64,000 nt of DNA from Cryptomeria japonica (GCF_030272615.1 NC_081405.1:606954677-607018676), one strand, 5' to 3'; positions 33,565 through 45,461 are shown, counted from the first letter of the stretch. Translations and numbers: made by a program. The notes: generated by a model from the letters alone, not told the origin.

Positions 33565-36500
33565 TTAGGTATAAAACCGTTTGAGGTGCATGCTATTGAT
33601 TGGATCTGCAAGCGGTTCGCCTTCTGATGTAGCCAACTGATATGCCCCGGACCCGAATACAGCAGTGACAACATATGGGCCCAACCAGTTTGATTCAAAC
33701 TTGCCTTGATGTTCTCTATTTGGTTGGTTGCGAGGATTTTCTCGAAGAACAAGATCACCTACCTCAAATGTACGAGATCTAACTCGGTGATTGTAGCTTC
33801 TACTCATGCGCTGCTGATAGGCTTTGAGGTGATTGTATGCAGCTTGTCGCTTCTCATCAAGTAACTCTAAGTCCTGAAGACGTGAGACTCTGTATGCTTC
33901 ATCATCGATGAGATTATGCAAGGAAACTCGTAATGATGGTATCTCAACCTCAATAGGTAAGATAGCTTCTGCACCATAGACCAATGAATAAGGAGTTGCA
34001 CCTGTAGGGGTTCGAATGCTAGTTCGATATGCCCATAATGCTGGATTCAATTGAACATGCCAATTACGACCGGCATCATTGACTGTCTTCTTTAGGATTC
34101 TCAATATGTTTTTATTGGATGCTTCGGCCTGACCATTGCCTTGTGGGTAATAGGGAGTGGAAAAGCGGTGTTGGATATGAAATTTCTCACAAAGCTCACG
34201 GACATCCTGATTTTTGAAAGGAAGACCGTTATCTGTGACAATGGACATGGGCACACCATACCGGCAGATGATGTAATTGAGGATGAATGAGGCGATCTGC
34301 TTGCCGGTGACTTGGGTAAGTGGAACAGCTTCGATCCACTTGGTGAAATATTCGGTGGCGGTAATAATGAATTTATGGCCATTGGATGAAGATGGATGGA
34401 TTTTACCCACAAGGTCAAGGCCCCATTGACAAAAAGGCCATGGTGTTGTGATTGGTTGCAGTTCTTGTGCTGGTGCATGTATCAGGTCACCGTGAACTTG
34501 ACATTTCTTGCACTTCCTGACAAAGTAGTAGGAATCCTTTTCCATAGATGGCCAATAGTATCCAGCTCGCATGATCTTCTTAGCTAGTGATGGACCACTT
34601 GAGTGAGTCCCACAAATTCCTTCATGTACCTCTTCCAAAGCCTTTGTTATCTCATCTTGTTCCAGACACCGAAGGAGAGTACCATCAAGACTGCGTCGGT
34701 ATAGGGTTTCGGCAATAATGGTATATCGAGCAGTTTGGCGAATGAAGGTTTTTCGTTGGTTGTTCGATTGGTTGGGAGGAAGGGTGTGATCACGGAGATA
34801 AGTGTAGAACTCACCATACCATGGGGATTCAGAACCGACAAGGCGACATATCATTTCGGATTCGGGGATATCATAAGCGGGAATCCAAAGCTGTTCTACC
34901 AAGAACTCGTAGCGTGTTGAATTCTGTGGAAGATCTAGTAGAGATGCGATGGTAGCCATAGCGTCAGCAGCTCGATTCTGATCTCTTGGTATCTGCTCAA
35001 AAGTGATAGTAGTAAAGGATGTCTTTAGAGTGTCCACCATTTGCTTGTATGGCATGAGTTTATCATCTTTGGTTTGATATTCATCTGTTGCTTGTCGAAT
35101 GACTAGTTGGGAATCGCCATATACTTGTAGTTCTTGTAATTTCCATTGTACGGCTAACCTGAGTCCTGTGATCAAGGCCTCATACTCTGCTATGTTGTTT
35201 GTGCATGGAAATGTGAGCCTGTAAGACTTCGGGATGCTATCACCTTGAGGTGTGATAAACAGAATGCCTGCCCCCGAGCCGTGCCTAGTGTATGAACCAT
35301 CAAAATATAGTTTCCATGGTTGTGCTGTTGTGATCATGAATATCTCTTCATCTGGAAAATTGGAAATGAGAGGATGATCGCCTATGAGTGGTGCATCGGC
35401 CAATTGATCTGCAATGACCTGACCTTTGATAGCTTTACGGTCCACATACTCGATGTCGAATTCACTTAGAATCATTACCCATTTAGCTAAGCGACCTGTC
35501 AATGCTGCTTTGTTAAGTAAATACTTGAGTGGATCAATCTTTGCAATGAGTTGTACCTTGTGTGTTAATAGATAGTGCCGCAATTTAGTGGCTGCCAGGA
35601 TTACTGCTAGGCAAGCTCGCTCAATAGGTGTGTAATTGAGTTCATAGCCAACCAGTGTACGAGAGATGTAGTATACAGCACACTCTTTACCTTCTGCATT
35701 ATGTTGTGCTAGTAGTACACCCAATGCTGTACTTGTTGCTGAGATATAGAGCAATAATGGTCTACTTGGATCTGGTGGCATCAACAATGGTGGATTCATG
35801 AGATAGTCTTTGAGTGACTGAAATGCTTGCTGGCATTTGTCATCCCACTGAAAGCGGATGTTCTTGTGTAGCAGGTGTGTAAATGGGTGACACTTATCGG
35901 CTAATTGTGCAATGAATCTTCGGATGGATTGAAGCCGCCCTTGTAGTGTCCTTAGCTGACTGATATTCTTTGGAGGTGGCATGTCCATGATAGCTTTTAC
36001 CTTTGCTGGGTCGACCTCAATACCTTTGCTTGAGACAATGTATCCTAGAAGCTTCCCGGAGGTCACTCCAAAGACACATTTCTTTGGGTTGAGTCGAACA
36101 TGATATTGTTCCAGTCTATCAAAGATTTGTTCTAAGATATGGAGATGTCCTTCTCTTGTGAGTGATTTTGCTAGTAAATCATCCACATAATCTTCCATCA
36201 TAGTATGCATCATGTCATGGAAGATGGTGGTCATTGCTCTTTGATAGGTCGCTCCTGCATTCTTTAGACCAAAAGGCATTACATTCCAGCAGTATGTGCC
36301 CCATGGACATGTGAAGGCTGTCTTATGTTGGTCCTCTGGTGCGATCTTTATTTGATTGTATCCTGAAAAGCCATCCATGAGTGAAAGCATGGCATGTCCT
36401 GCTGTCAAATCCACTATGATGTCAATATTTGGTAGAGGGAAGTCATCCTTAGGACATGCCTTATTCAGATCTCTGAAGTCTGTACAAATGCGGATGCCCC

Positions 36501-39500
36501 CTTTTGGTTTGCCAACTGGTACAATGTTGGAGATCCATTCTGCATAATCAATTGGTCTAATGAAACCAACATCCAGGAGTTTCTTGAGTTCTGTTTTGAC
36601 TAGCACGGCAATCTGAGGATGCATCTTACGAAGCTTCTGCTTGACAGGTTTGGCTCCTTTTGCTACTGTGAGATGATGCATGACTAAATCAGGATCAAGC
36701 CCAGGCATGTCTGCATATGACCATGCAAAGTTGATCTGACGCTGTTGGAAGAACTCTATAAATTGAGGTTGTTCCTCTGGAGTGAGAAGAGATGCCAGAT
36801 GTATGATATGAGGGTTTTTAGGAGTCCCCACATTGTATTCTTTGGTCTCCTCAATGAGGATCGTTGATCGTTCCTGTTGTGTATTAGCAGGGAGAATGTC
36901 AAACCCTTCATCCTCAGGCGCCTCAGAGAGGTTTTCATCGTTGGATACGCTCTTTCTTTTTACTTTTGTTGGATCAAACAGTGCCACAGTGTGGTTTTCA
37001 CTGGAAGATCCATGTTTTAATGTTATATTTTTGCAGCTGAAGGGTTTGGCATCCGCCCCGAAGTATGCTGTGCTAGTAAGTTCAATGGCGAATCCAGCTT
37101 TGTGATCCCCGCTTGGTAGATTATCCCTTAATTCCAAAAAGTCAATGATAGCCTCATCGTTTTGGAAGAGGTCAAGACATGGGGGATTTGGTTGGTTCCA
37201 TTCAATGAGTTCAGGGTGGACAATGGGCATTACGTCATCGATTAGGTTAAGTGCGGGAGATGTATCAGTGAGGGTTAAGACAGTGTGGTGAAGGTAGTTG
37301 ATGGTACTTTCCCTGTCAGAATCAGGCGTAGGATGAGACGTAGGGTCTGTGGAAGATGTTTCCAGCTCAGGTACCCAAGTGGTCTTTATCTGTGCTTCTC
37401 CGTAAACAGGAATGTCTTTGCGTGGCGGAGGTGGTGATGTGTCTTCCTCATCTGAAGTGTTAAGTTGCACTGAATCGAATTCCCACTCATGTGAGTCGGT
37501 CTCTGAATCACTTTCCATCATCCGATTGCTATACCATACTGGGATGTCGCTGGAGTTGAATACTGCAGGCGTAACTGGTTTATGTACCTTTGAGGTGATC
37601 GGTGCTGCAGGAACCGTGATGGGGATAAAAGAATTTGTCACTGGAAGTATTGGTAGTGTTGATTTAGTGGCTTCTGTTGGAACGGCTGGTGCCATAGATG
37701 CTACTGCAGGTTCCAATATAGTTGCTGCTATGAATGGTTTTATTGATGTGATTACTGGTTCGATTGGTGGTATGTTTGGCACTGGTGATGGTTGCGGTGG
37801 GGTTGTGAGCCTCGATGGGGCAATGACAATATTGCTTGATGGTGCTTTGATTATGAAAGGTGTCCTCTTTACAGTAGGTGGGCAAAATGGTTTGCTAGGT
37901 TTTCCTTTAAATCTGAGTTTAGGAAGGATCTCTTTTTCAAAGCCTAGGCCTGTATTACCTTTGGGCTTGAACTCTGGCAGCAGCGGTTCATGTCGTCCTT
38001 GTTTGCAGTATCCCAAAGCACTCTGACCATCATATCCCATTCTTTGCATAATGAGGAGGCCTTTGCCATATTGTTCCGTAGGAAGTGTAACTCGCGGTAT
38101 GTCAGTGGTGATGGGATCCTTATAGATCCAGTCCGCTAGGTCCTCATCTTGTGTTTCTTCCTCTTGACTCTTTCCAAGGATGAAAGGCGTTAAGGCACAT
38201 GCTGGCGTGATTAGTGGTTGCTGGAGCAACTGCTGTGGTTTACCATGTGTTCTAGGAGAAGTGGGCATTTGTCCCACACAAAAGAGCTGACTCAAGTTGT
38301 ATTCTCCAGGACCTTCCTCTGCGACTTTCATCTTAAGCTTTTCTTGCTTGGGTATAGGGGTGTTTGAACTGGCAAGAAAGGCGGGATTTACATATGATGT
38401 GGAGGAAATGGCTTCCCTATTATTAGGAACAGTAATCTCTGGTTGATGGCTGATATTATGGCAAAATGCAAAGGGATTTGCATCACCCAGGATTGTGATC
38501 TCTGCACCATTATGTGGGAACTTGATACATTGATGGTAGGTAGATGGAACGGCTTGCATGGCATGTATCCAAGGTCTCCCTAATAATAGATTATATGGCA
38601 GAGGAAGGTCCAGAACCTGGCAAATGATGTGTTTTACCACAGGGCCAACCCGGATTGGTAGTACTACAGCTCCTTTGGATGAACGCTCTGCATCATCATA
38701 GGCCTTGATGGTGATCTTCTTGCGAGGATCCACTGATTCTAGTGCATATCCCAATGCTGTGACCAACTGTAGTGTACAAATGTTTAGGCCTGCTCCATTA
38801 TCGATCAAGACTCGCTTGATCCTGTGTTGGTTGACAAAGCCTTCAATGTGGAGTGAGGCATTATGAGGTTGTTGGAATGAAGAGTTGTCACTTTCAGAAA
38901 AAGTGAGACAAGGTGATGACTTTAGACTTCCAACCATGGCTTGAAATTGGTCCGTATTTAGATTTGCAGGGACTGACGCCTCTTGGAGTGCTTGATCCAA
39001 GATTGTTTTATGAGATGGTGACAGGCGTAATAGCTCTAAAATGGATATAAGCGCAGGCGTTTTGTCTAATTGTTCCACAAGATTGTACTGCTTTGGGATG
39101 GAGGTGGTGCCTTGTGGAGCTGCCTTGATGGTAACTTTGCCGCGACGTGTAACAACATTGCAATTTGAGGTGGGATTTTTGAAGGTTATAGTTGTAATTT
39201 GTTCACTGGCATCATACAGGTGATTGACAGTGTAATTATACGCAGCCTGCGTATAATCAGTGGTATCAGGACCTCGTCGGGAAGTGGAAGGACCCCTTTG
39301 ATCTTGTGATGGAAGGACCCCTTTGGTCATGCCCTTCAATTTCAATTTTTCTCCTCGGTCAATAAGATCCTGAATGAGATCTTTCAATCGGTGACAATTA
39401 CTTGTCTTGTGTCCTCGTCCTTGATGGAACTCACAATGTTCAGTATCTCTCCACCATGCTGGTTTGACCTGAGGCTCATAGTTGGATAGCTTAGGTAGAG

Positions 39501-40821
39501 TGATCAAATTCTGAGAAAGGAGTTGTCGCAACACTATTTCAATGGGTTCCCCTAAGGGAGTGTATGTACGTTTTTGTTTTTGTGGACGAGGTCTTGGTTC
39601 ATCCTGAGATGTGATGCGACCTTGATTAGGAGGAACATTTGTGTTATTTTGAGGTGGAGGATTTTGTCCTGCAAACCAAACCACAGGTTGTGCATTTTGG
39701 ATAGTTCGAGCATCCACAACCCCATCGTTGACGATATTCTTATTCTTGTTCCAGAAGTTTGGTTTATCACTATTGAATCGCGGGCGAGGACCATCTTTTG
39801 GTTCATTAAAGATTTTGATGAGTCCTTTCTTGATGAGTGCCCTTTCACATTTTATACCTTTGGTGATCATATCGTTAAAGGAGTCTGTGTCTTTGACATC
39901 CAGGTGAAATTCCATTTCTTCGTTTAAGTTGGAAATGAAAATTTCCACTAGTTCTCGTTCAGGTAACTGAAGAGAACGTCTGCTAGACATTTGGCGCCAT
40001 CGTTGCAGGAATACTGAGAATAATTCACCTGGTTTTTGTTTGGTGTTGCATAGATCAGCCATGGTGATGTCGCGTTCAATATTATAAGAGTAATGAGATA
40101 GGAACTTCTGGATGAGTTCCTCAAATGTTCTAATGCCACCTGGAAGTCGGGAAAACCATGATGTGGTTGTTCCTCCCAAGCTTTGGGGAAAAAGGCGCAT
40201 TAGGTATGTGTCCTCATAAGCTACTTCAAGACAAGCAGAATGAAATTCTCGGACATGATCACGGGGATCCCCCTTTCCTCTATATTTTTCAAATTTGGGT
40301 GTTTCAAACCCGCGTGGAAAGGGTGGCATATAAAGATTCCTATCAAACGGATAGGGACAGATGTCGTTAAGTGAAAATTGATTGGTCTTAACACCATTAT
40401 GAAGTTGTTGGGCGAGATTCGTGACTTGTTGCCGCAACATCTCCATTTCATTTGGAGGAGGAGGTGGTGGGTTACCTCGAGGGATGTTATATCTGATGGG
40501 ATCTCTACGTCTTTCCTCCTCATGGCGACTTTGTCTTTCTGATGCTTGTCTTAATTGGGCAAGATCAAAGTCTGAGGGGAGTTTGGCTCCTTCTTGAGAA
40601 AGTCTTAAGAAGTGAGCATCCGCATTGCTCCTGAGAATTTCATCAAATAATCTGTTAAAGTGAGGGTTATGCTGAACCCTTTCGATTGTTGAAGGAGTGG
40701 GACTACTTGGGTTTTCATCATTTACATTTCCTCCAAGTGCTTCTTGAAATTCATTGAGGTTGTCCTCTTCTTCCTCAATTTCTATTTCTCGTTGCCTTGA
40801 TCGCGATCGGGTTTGAGCCAT
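33565..40821 (-). CDS. gag-pro-pol: Element D Gag-Pro-Pol polyprotein, intact (2,418 aa)
   Basis: One uninterrupted frame encodes the whole replication machinery. Approximate residues: gag core 150-345; zinc-knuckle-like CEFHQGRGHKTSNC 460-480; aspartic protease LIDNGAGLNIC near 675 (Asn follows the catalytic Asp); G-patch-like YGKGLLIMQRMGYDG 910-945; Pro/Thr/Val-rich linker 985-1150; RT 1370-1650 with YVDD near 1544; RNase H from 1685; archaeal-type RNase H from YFDGSY near 1842; integrase with HEGICG near 2074, catalytic GLDLVG 2137, TDNG 2197 and GQAEAS 2235; C-terminal FEVGDLVLRENP near 2360. No frameshift or stop separates gag from pol, so Gag excess must come from another route, or Gag is not made in excess. 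Confidence 0.95.
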   Translation of the reverse strand: MAQTRSRSRQREIEIEEEEDNLNEFQEALGGNVNDENPSSPTPSTIERVQHNPHFNRLFDEILRSNADAHFLRLSQEGAKLPSDFDLAQLRQASERQSRHEEERRRDPIRYNIPRGNPPPPPPNEMEMLRQQVTNLAQQLHNGVKTNQFSLNDICPYPFDRNLYMPPFPRGFETPKFEKYRGKGDPRDHVREFHSACLEVAYEDTYLMRLFPQSLGGTTTSWFSRLPGGIRTFEELIQKFLSHYSYNIERDITMADLCNTKQKPGELFSVFLQRWRQMSSRRSLQLPERELVEIFISNLNEEMEFHLDVKDTDSFNDMITKGIKCERALIKKGLIKIFNEPKDGPRPRFNSDKPNFWNKNKNIVNDGVVDARTIQNAQPVVWFAGQNPPPQNNTNVPPNQGRITSQDEPRPRPQKQKRTYTPLGEPIEIVLRQLLSQNLITLPKLSNYEPQVKPAWWRDTEHCEFHQGRGHKTSNCHRLKDLIQDLIDRGEKLKLKGMTKGVLPSQDQRGPSTSRRGPDTTDYTQAAYNYTVNHLYDASEQITTITFKNPTSNCNVVTRRGKVTIKAAPQGTTSIPKQYNLVEQLDKTPALISILELLRLSPSHKTILDQALQEASVPANLNTDQFQAMVGSLKSSPCLTFSESDNSSFQQPHNASLHIEGFVNQHRIKRVLIDNGAGLNICTLQLVTALGYALESVDPRKKITIKAYDDAERSSKGAVVLPIRVGPVVKHIICQVLDLPLPYNLLLGRPWIHAMQAVPSTYHQCIKFPHNGAEITILGDANPFAFCHNISHQPEITVPNNREAISSTSYVNPAFLASSNTPIPKQEKLKMKVAEEGPGEYNLSQLFCVGQMPTSPRTHGKPQQLLQQPLITPACALTPFILGKSQEEETQDEDLADWIYKDPITTDIPRVTLPTEQYGKGLLIMQRMGYDGQSALGYCKQGRHEPLLPEFKPKGNTGLGFEKEILPKLRFKGKPSKPFCPPTVKRTPFIIKAPSSNIVIAPSRLTTPPQPSPVPNIPPIEPVITSIKPFIAATILEPAVASMAPAVPTEATKSTLPILPVTNSFIPITVPAAPITSKVHKPVTPAVFNSSDIPVWYSNRMMESDSETDSHEWEFDSVQLNTSDEEDTSPPPPRKDIPVYGEAQIKTTWVPELETSSTDPTSHPTPDSDRESTINYLHHTVLTLTDTSPALNLIDDVMPIVHPELIEWNQPNPPCLDLFQNDEAIIDFLELRDNLPSGDHKAGFAIELTSTAYFGADAKPFSCKNITLKHGSSSENHTVALFDPTKVKRKSVSNDENLSEAPEDEGFDILPANTQQERSTILIEETKEYNVGTPKNPHIIHLASLLTPEEQPQFIEFFQQRQINFAWSYADMPGLDPDLVMHHLTVAKGAKPVKQKLRKMHPQIAVLVKTELKKLLDVGFIRPIDYAEWISNIVPVGKPKGGIRICTDFRDLNKACPKDDFPLPNIDIIVDLTAGHAMLSLMDGFSGYNQIKIAPEDQHKTAFTCPWGTYCWNVMPFGLKNAGATYQRAMTTIFHDMMHTMMEDYVDDLLAKSLTREGHLHILEQIFDRLEQYHVRLNPKKCVFGVTSGKLLGYIVSSKGIEVDPAKVKAIMDMPPPKNISQLRTLQGRLQSIRRFIAQLADKCHPFTHLLHKNIRFQWDDKCQQAFQSLKDYLMNPPLLMPPDPSRPLLLYISATSTALGVLLAQHNAEGKECAVYYISRTLVGYELNYTPIERACLAVILAATKLRHYLLTHKVQLIAKIDPLKYLLNKAALTGRLAKWVMILSEFDIEYVDRKAIKGQVIADQLADAPLIGDHPLISNFPDEEIFMITTAQPWKLYFDGSYTRHGSGAGILFITPQGDSIPKSYRLTFPCTNNIAEYEALITGLRLAVQWKLQELQVYGDSQLVIRQATDEYQTKDDKLMPYKQMVDTLKTSFTTITFEQIPRDQNRAADAMATIASLLDLPQNSTRYEFLVEQLWIPAYDIPESEMICRLVGSESPWYGEFYTYLRDHTLPPNQSNNQRKTFIRQTARYTIIAETLYRRSLDGTLLRCLEQDEITKALEEVHEGICGTHSSGPSLAKKIMRAGYYWPSMEKDSYYFVRKCKKCQVHGDLIHAPAQELQPITTPWPFCQWGLDLVGKIHPSSSNGHKFIITATEYFTKWIEAVPLTQVTGKQIASFILNYIICRYGVPMSIVTDNGLPFKNQDVRELCEKFHIQHRFSTPYYPQGNGQAEASNKNILRILKKTVNDAGRNWHVQLNPALWAYRTSIRTPTGATPYSLVYGAEAILPIEVEIPSLRVSLHNLIDDEAYRVSRLQDLELLDEKRQAAYNHLKAYQQRMSRSYNHRVRSRTFEVGDLVLRENPRNQPNREHQGKFESNWLGPYVVTAVFGSGAYQLATSEGEPLADPINSMHLKRFYT

Positions 40822-41995
40822 TTTGTTTGCAAGTTTGTGTTGAAGTTGATTGAAGATGATGATGAGTTGTTCGATGAAAGATGGATGATTAGTGGATTGT
40901 AGATCTCTAGCACTCTAAAGGTAAATGTAACCAGATTTCTTTCTTTGAATTGCCTGTTTGTTTTGATGAGTTTGGATGTGATAAGGTGTAGAGAAATCTG
41001 AGATGTGTTACAGATTTTGACTACCTAGCAATGAGAGGATTCACTCATGAACTAGTTTTAACCTGCGTAGATGTGTCTCTTAGGATGAGCTTATCCTAGA
41101 TGTAGAAACAATCTAAAAGTGATGTGATGTGTTTGATTTCAAGCAATATCTAAAAAAGGAATCTTGGGACAAGAACCTCTTAATGTTTTGAGAGTTTTGG
41201 GATGAATTGATGATGGAAAAATGATGTATGAATGAGATGATGGATGTTTTGTTTTCAACTTTAATAAAAACTTTGTGTTACAAATGGAACAAACTCTACT
41301 TCTTCCCTTTCAGGCATTGGTGGCACTTCTCGAGCTGTGTTGTAGGTGATACAGATGTTTGGGAAGAAATTGGGATTAATCTTTCCTCCTTGATTTTTGT
41401 GATAACTCAGAGCTCTATATTGCATAAAAGCTCTGCGGTTCAATGATTCTGAATCAAACTCATTTGTTTTACCTTGAAGGTATAGACGCATGCGATGTAG
41501 AAAGACTCTATGTGAGACAAAGATTTGTCTATTGATATAGAAGAATTTCCTCCTTTTGATTAAAGCCTTTGAGCTTAGTGGTCTCCTTTTCAAGGTAATA
41601 TTCTGATGACACTTCTTCTTTCGCAAGATGTGAAGAATGGTCATAAATTTTTGACTCTTTGTTGTTTGCACTTTGTTTTTGGTATTTTTGGTTGTGTTGA
41701 CAGATGTTGGATGAATACTTTGTTTTTGGGATTGATTTTCTGATTTTTCTTTGACAAGAAAACAAAGCAAGCACACAAACACAAGAATGTTGCCTCAAAA
41801 GGCACAAATGAGTATGGGTCTAGATCAACCCAATCCTTGGACTTGTTTTTGACCCTTCCTTTAGATTTATTTTAAGGTGTAATTCCAAAGCCTGAAGTCG
41901 GCTCAATTTGCACTAGGTCTGTAAAACGAACACACTTCAAACACTCTTTATCCCTAAGGTCAAATGGCCAGTTGTGATAAATTTAGCCCACATCT
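40822..41995 (-). other. 5' leader of element D
   Basis: The leader between the 5' LTR and the ATG at 40821. The bases directly after the LTR on the minus strand (AGATGTGGGCTAAATTTATC) do not look like a usual tRNA-derived primer-binding site. Short open frames on both strands show no family features. Confidence 0.5.
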
Positions 41996-44900
41996 TGATA
42001 TTTCTTCGACTTTGGTACTACATACCTTATCAATCCCGCCGTGGCAGGTAAGGATGTGATATACTAAGTCTTGCACGAGCATAACAAATAGATGATCCCT
42101 ATGATGGGGGAGTCACCACTTTTATCAAGCCACAAGTGACCTTTCAAAAAGCTATGTTTCTACTCAAGGAAATATGTATGGTGAGTATCTTGGGAGCAAA
42201 ACCATCTATGCTCTTGCACTAAATTATACCTCAAATATCCTCAATCAATAGAACGGGTGGGCTACTACTTAAAGGTGTTTAGTCATGTTCGATGTTTTTG
42301 GACATAAGTTCATTCTGCAGTGACTCACTTAAGAGCCTTGTAACTGGTGGTGGGGCCCATTTGTCCTTTCGGCCAGTTACACTGTAGGAACAGCTATACC
42401 CAAGGCTACAGCTTTCGCTCACACCTGATTTCTATAGCGGCTCGAAGGATTTACCGCTCAAGGTCGTTCCCAAGAGTGATGTGTCTCTTGGCAGGCCTCT
42501 CTTAAAAAGATAAAATTTTGAGTGTTACTAACACTTTTCTCTTGCACCTAGGACCACGAAAGCCAAGGGAGAGGATAGTGTGTGTTAGAAGTAGGACCAC
42601 TCGACCAACTCTTTGCACAAGTGTGCCAAGCACGAAAAACACTTGTTCTTTTTAATCTGTCATTGCAATGTGATCTAACTATTTGGAGATGTTGCTCCAA
42701 CAGTCATGGTGTTCTTTTTAACTTCAAAGGCAATGTGTTTTGTAATCTAGAATTTTGAAAACCCTGGTCAACTTAATGAAAAACATGTTTTGCTTTGAAG
42801 GAAAATTGCTTTGAAAATGAGACAAGTTGATTGTGAATTTTATTTGCACCAAAAATGGAAGTGTGGATTGTGAGTTTTATCTTGATGCAAGAAATAAAAT
42901 TTGCCTTGTTGATTTTAAGCACCAAAACGAAGTTTGTTTCCTAACTTGCAAAAAAAATAAAGTTGTTTTTGTATAAGTTTGTGGTTCTTTTTACCTTTGA
43001 ACAATGAAATTCTTTTTAAGAGCCCCAAACAAATGTGTGATTCTTTTTTAAAAGCCCAAACTTGAAATGTGAAGTTAATTTTAAACCGAAATAAAAAGTG
43101 AATTCATTTTTAAAACCAACTTCAAAAACAAGTTAGTAAAAAATATAAATCTACTCTTTAATCTAATTTAAATCTGCACAAAAGAGAAAAATAGTTAGTA
43201 AAATCCGCCTATTTGGTGGGCTTCTACAAGCCTAATTTTTTTTTTTTTTTTTTTGGTTTTTTATTTTTTTTGGTTACCAAGTGATTTGTACAACGTTTTG
43301 TTACAATAGCGCTAGTCTGCGTTTGAACAGAGGCACTATTTAACACAAACGTATTAAAAGAAAGGGAAAGACAGAGAAGGGAAAAACACTGAAACAGGGG
43401 GAATAGCGCCAAAATAATGCCAAACACACCAAAACAGTGTCAAAATCGCAACCTGTGTGACATTTTCAACATTCAAACATGTTATTGGTTAAAAAAAAAA
43501 ATTGATCTTTTTGGTGTTTGGATTCACGTCGGGTTCACCAAATGATGCTCTGCAAAAAGGATTAGAAAACCTGTTTGATGGAAACACACACAAGAGCACA
43601 AGAAACAAACGTTAGTGTTAGCAACAAAAGATTATCCTAAACAGGCATATCAAGAGAGATATTAAGCATGAAATAGAAAGCATATAAACATAGAATGAAA
43701 TAGCTAATCAAGATGCTCATAGTTGCTCCTCCCTTGTTCCTCTCCTCTCCAAGTCCCAAATGAGTGTAGCTCTCAGCAGCTTTTTGCACCATGGATGCTT
43801 ATGGAGGATTGAGATTTAATACTAAGCTTCAAATATGAAATGAAAAGCTAAATACTATGCTAGAGTAGATAGTGATGCTATGAAAAAGCTCTATGCTAAT
43901 GCCAGTATAACAACAATACTCTAAAATGCTTCTTCTTTTGCTTGAGGAGAAGGGTTCTATTTATAGAAGAAATAGGGAAATGAAGGGTTAAGATTGAGCA
44001 ATCTTAACAAGGGTTAGGATTGAAAGTTGGGGATCCATGTGCACAATTGGCACCAATAAAATGGTGACAAGTTTCAACATAGGATTGGGTTGAGAGAAGA
44101 GGTTGGAGGCATTAAAGGCCTGAGAAGACCTCATGGTTATCTAGAAGGTAAGGGTCAAGTCTAAATTAAGATTACCCATTGGATTAAGAGTTAATCCAAG
44201 GATAAACCTTTGTGCAAATGTTTAAGAGATAATCATGGTCAAAGCATTAATGGCCTGATGAGACCTTTGGGTTGGGTAGAGGTTGAGTCAAAACAAATGT
44301 TTTAACCATGTGGGAGGGTTGAATTAACCATTAATGGTTATTGGAGACTTTGGGGATTAAGTGGTTGAAGGTTGAAAGCCTTCAATGGTTATCAAAGACT
44401 TTGAGGGTTAATTTGTTGAACACACAAAGCATTAATTGCTTTTCAAAGACTTTGGAGTCTTTGAGAAGTGACTCCAATTTGCTTAGGAATGTGACAATAT
44501 TTAGGGGATGGATTAGGCTAATTAGGAAGGGGTTAGAAGAATCTAGAAGGGGTTTAGGCATACAAGTGGATTTTGTAGGAAAATGCAAGTGGGAGAAATT
44601 TTGGTATTTTCAATTAAAATAAAATCATTTATTTCAATTAAATGGTGTAAGTTGAATTTGGATAAATATTTAAATAAATATTAATTTATTTAAATGAGAA
44701 AAAGAAGATAAAGCATTTAAAATGCTTGAAGACTTTGAGGGAAACCATTAAAGGCTTGAAGACTTTAAGGAAAACCATTAAAGTCTTTAAGAAGACTATA
44801 GAAGGAAGCCATCAAGTTTGAAGACTTTAAAGCCATCAAGTTTGAATACTTTAAGGGAAACCATTAAAGGTTTCAAGTGGGTGAGGATAAATAGGATTTT

Positions 44901-45461
44901 AAATAAATAATTTATTTAAAATAGTTGTGCAACTTGCTTTTGTAGGAAAATACAAGTGGGTGGAAGATAAAGGTGATTTTAAATAAATTATTTATTTAAA
45001 ATAATTGTGCAACTTGCATTTGTAGGAAAATGCAAGTGGGTGGAGGATAAAGGTGATTTAAATAAATGTTAATTTATTTAAATGTGAGAGGTGGGATTTT
45101 GGGGGATTTAAATAAATATTAATTTATTTAAATGTGAGAGGTGGGATTTTGGGGGATTTAAATAAATATTAATTTATTTAAATGTGAGAGGTGGGATTTT
45201 GGGGGATTTAAATAAATATTAATTTATTTAAATGTGAGAGAAGATTTAATTAAATAAATATGATTTATTTATTTAATTAATGGTCTGAATTTGGTTAAGT
45301 GAATTAAATCAAATAAATTGAATAATTTATTTAATTAATAGGAGAATAGGGTTAAGATGAATTAATTAAATATTAATTTAATTAATTATTAATTGATGGT
45401 TAAATAATCAAATAAATACTAAGTATTCATTTAATTAAGTGGACAGATTTATGTGACTACA
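41996..45461 (-). repeat. 5' LTR of element D
   Basis: A 3,466-bp LTR nearly identical to 27667-31131. Differences seen: T/C at 28085 vs 42415 region, A/G near 28400, G/A near 29056, T/C near 29998, and 18 vs 19 T in a run. The 50-bp repeats are at about 45055-45240. Confidence 0.93.
43957..43966 (-). promoter_or_regulatory. TATA box of the D 5' LTR
   Basis: CTATAAATAG on the minus strand, about 1.5 kb into the LTR. This implies a long U3 and a long R-U5. Core promoter by sequence only. Confidence 0.5.

Larger units (their letters stand above)
27667..45461 (-). mobile_element. Young, apparently intact Tat element D (17.8 kb, minus strand)
   Basis: Two 3.47-kb LTRs flank a minus-strand element with one uninterrupted gag-pro-pol ORF. 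The LTRs differ at about four bases, all transitions, and one T-run length, which indicates recent insertion. No 5-bp target duplication is visible: ATTCT lies left and ATAAC right. The LTR family is unrelated to that of A, but the polypurine region and the hairpins downstream of pol are shared. Confidence 0.93.

Noticed and set aside
37412-38026. 204-codon plus-strand frame, Gly/Ala/Val-rich
   Set aside because: It is the complement of the Pro/Thr/Val-rich linker of the intact D polyprotein.
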